A DNA stretch of 5,602 nucleotides from Acidimicrobiaceae bacterium. GTDB lineage: Bacteria > Actinomycetota > Acidimicrobiia > Acidimicrobiales > Palsa-688. The DNA lies in the NCBI GenBank assembly GCA_009785715.1, contig WQVT01000192.1, forward strand, positions 1 through 5,602, in the 5' to 3' direction. The notes under the pieces were generated by a model. It saw nothing but the letters and a program-made list of their open reading frames with translations. It did no database searches and was not told the DNA's origin. This document shows positions 4,530 through 5,602 of the stretch, one piece after another. The position numbers were made by a program, and so were the translations under genes. Each line of letters opens with the position of its first letter. The stretch's first letter is position 1.

Positions 4530-5602
4530 CTACAGCTCGAAGTTCTCTTGGTGGATCTGGCGACGGGGGACGCGCAGGGCGATGAGGGAGTCGATGACGA
4601 TCGCCTGCATCGCGGGCGGCCCGCAGAGGAACACGTCCCGGCGGGCGATGTCGGGCACGAGCGATCGGAGGTTGACCGCGGACAGGTACTCGGGATGGTC
4701 GCGGGGCAGTCCGACGAGATAATGGAGCTTGCCCCGGCGGGCGCGGGCGATGGCCTCGAGCTCGGAGCGGAAGACGAGGTCGTCCGGCCGGTCGACCCGG
4801 TAGATGAGCGTGACGTCACCGCCGACGCCCGGCAACGACTCGTAGAGCGCCCGAAGCGGCGTGACGCCGATCCCGCCGGCGATGAGGACCACCTTGCGGG
4901 GGCCTCGCCTCCGGGCGGTGAACGCCCCGTAGGGGCCCTCGCCGATCACCCGCGTCCCGGGGAGGAGCCGGCTCAGGTCGCGGCTGTGGTCACCGAGCGC
5001 CTTGACCGTGAGGCGGAGGAAGCGGCCGTTGGGGGCCGCCGACAGGGAAAAGGGGTGCGCCTGCCACCAGTGATCCCGGGTGAGGAACCGCCACATGAAG
5101 AACTGGCCGGACTCCGCCTCGAGCTCGGAGAGGTGCCGCCCCGTCAGATAGAAGGACACGACGCGGGGACCCTCGGGGACGACGCGACTCACCCGGAGGT
5201 CGTAGCGGGCGAAGTCCCGCAGGGGCTTGACCACCCGGTAGCCGACGAGCAGGAGCCCGACCCCCGCGTACAGCGCGATCCACGCCGCGCGGTTGAGGGG
5301 ATGGTGGGCAAAGTCGAGCCCGGTGGAGAACTGGTGGGCGAACGACAGGGCCAGCGCGAGGTAGGTGTAGAGGTGGAGGAAATACCAGGTCTGGTAGTTC
5401 ACTTTCCGCCGCACCGTGCGGGCAGAGAGGACACCTATGGCGACCAGCAATCCCAGGCCCACGGTCGCTGCGAGCATGTCCGGGTAGGTGAAGACGACGG
5501 ACCTGGTTTCGCGCAGGACGTTTTCATGGGCGGTGATGCCATAACCCCAAATGGTCAGCACGGCGTGGGCGACGAGGAGACTGATGCTGTACTCGCCGTT
5601 GC
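4530..5602 (-). CDS. Ferric-reductase-like transmembrane flavocytochrome with FAD- and NAD(P)-binding domains (5' end outside window)
   Basis: Proteins of this type take electrons from NAD(P)H in the cytoplasm, pass them to FAD and then through two membrane hemes to the outer face. The frame is open to the window edge, 356 residues are visible, and the true start is upstream. The C-terminal half of the ferric-reductase membrane domain comes first, with His codons at 5567-5565 and 5528-5526 and at 5375-5373 and 5336-5334. Each pair is 13 residues apart, as expected for heme ligands. A further hydrophobic helix (LYAGVGLLLVGYRVV) follows. The FAD-binding barrel carries HPFSLSAAP (from 5057) and the GEGPYG turn, and the NAD(P) domain carries GGIGVTPL (4877-4854) and CGPP (4625-4614). 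The end, IHQENFEL, matches the usual family C-terminus. No 2Fe-2S domain is present. It is first of the three visible operon genes, and its likely partner is the FMN-binding protein 5 bases downstream. Confidence 0.92.
   Translation of the reverse strand, partial: NGEYSISLLVAHAVLTIWGYGITAHENVLRETRSVVFTYPDMLAATVGLGLLVAIGVLSARTVRRKVNYQTWYFLHLYTYLALALSFAHQFSTGLDFAHHPLNRAAWIALYAGVGLLLVGYRVVKPLRDFARYDLRVSRVVPEGPRVVSFYLTGRHLSELEAESGQFFMWRFLTRDHWWQAHPFSLSAAPNGRFLRLTVKALGDHSRDLSRLLPGTRVIGEGPYGAFTARRRGPRKVVLIAGGIGVTPLRALYESLPGVGGDVTLIYRVDRPDDLVFRSELEAIARARRGKLHYLVGLPRDHPEYLSAVNLRSLVPDIARRDVFLCGPPAMQAIVIDSLIALRVPRRQIHQENFEL

Noticed and set aside
4241..4585. Plus-strand frame rich in Gly/Val/Ala
   Set aside because: It is the antisense of the Ala/Thr/Pro/Ser linker of the FMN-binding protein, and its composition is explained by that.
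4810..4819. Perfect 10-base palindrome GTGACGTCAC
   Set aside because: It sits inside the reductase NAD(P) domain, where it encodes conserved-looking residues (DVT). There is no promoter context, so chance is the simpler explanation.

Overview
The window is very GC-rich, by eye around 70%, with strong G/C third-position bias, GTG/TTG starts, and protein variants typical of actinobacterial families. It most likely comes from a chromosome or large contig of a high-GC actinobacterium. An Acidimicrobiia-like lineage is possible, but the sequence does not settle this. There are six protein-coding genes, two of them cut by the window edges, packed with very little non-coding DNA. I see no rRNA, tRNA, CRISPR array, insertion sequence or transposase.

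Left part (1-1709). A class I glutamine amidotransferase-like hydrolase of the peptidase C26 / gamma-glutamyl-GABA hydrolase family runs leftward off the edge. It is divergent from a compact amidase-signature hydrolase. Only 33 bases separate the two start codons, and each start has a TANNNT hexamer 7-8 bases upstream. This is the layout expected for two leaderless transcripts.

Middle part (1710-3179). After a 90-base gap that holds a perfect 15-base palindrome and a Shine-Dalgarno sequence, a VirD4/TraG-type coupling ATPase is encoded. It has Walker A and B motifs but no N-terminal membrane segment, and no other conjugation gene is visible. It meets the next gene tail to tail, and a single CTAG supplies the stop codon on both strands.

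Right part (3176-5602, minus strand). This is a tight three-gene operon with 5-base gaps. Its order is a membrane ferric-reductase-like flavocytochrome with FAD and NAD(P)H modules (5' end missing), then a membrane-tethered FMN-binding domain protein carrying the SGAT flavinylation motif, then ApbE, the FAD:protein FMN transferase that would attach the FMN. Together they look like a self-contained redox module. Cytoplasmic NAD(P)H would reduce FAD, electrons would cross the membrane through two hemes, and they would reach covalently bound FMN held outside on a long Ala/Thr/Pro/Ser linker. The families are known. The less explained points are the missing export signal on ApbE, the terminal acceptor, and the isolated coupling ATPase.
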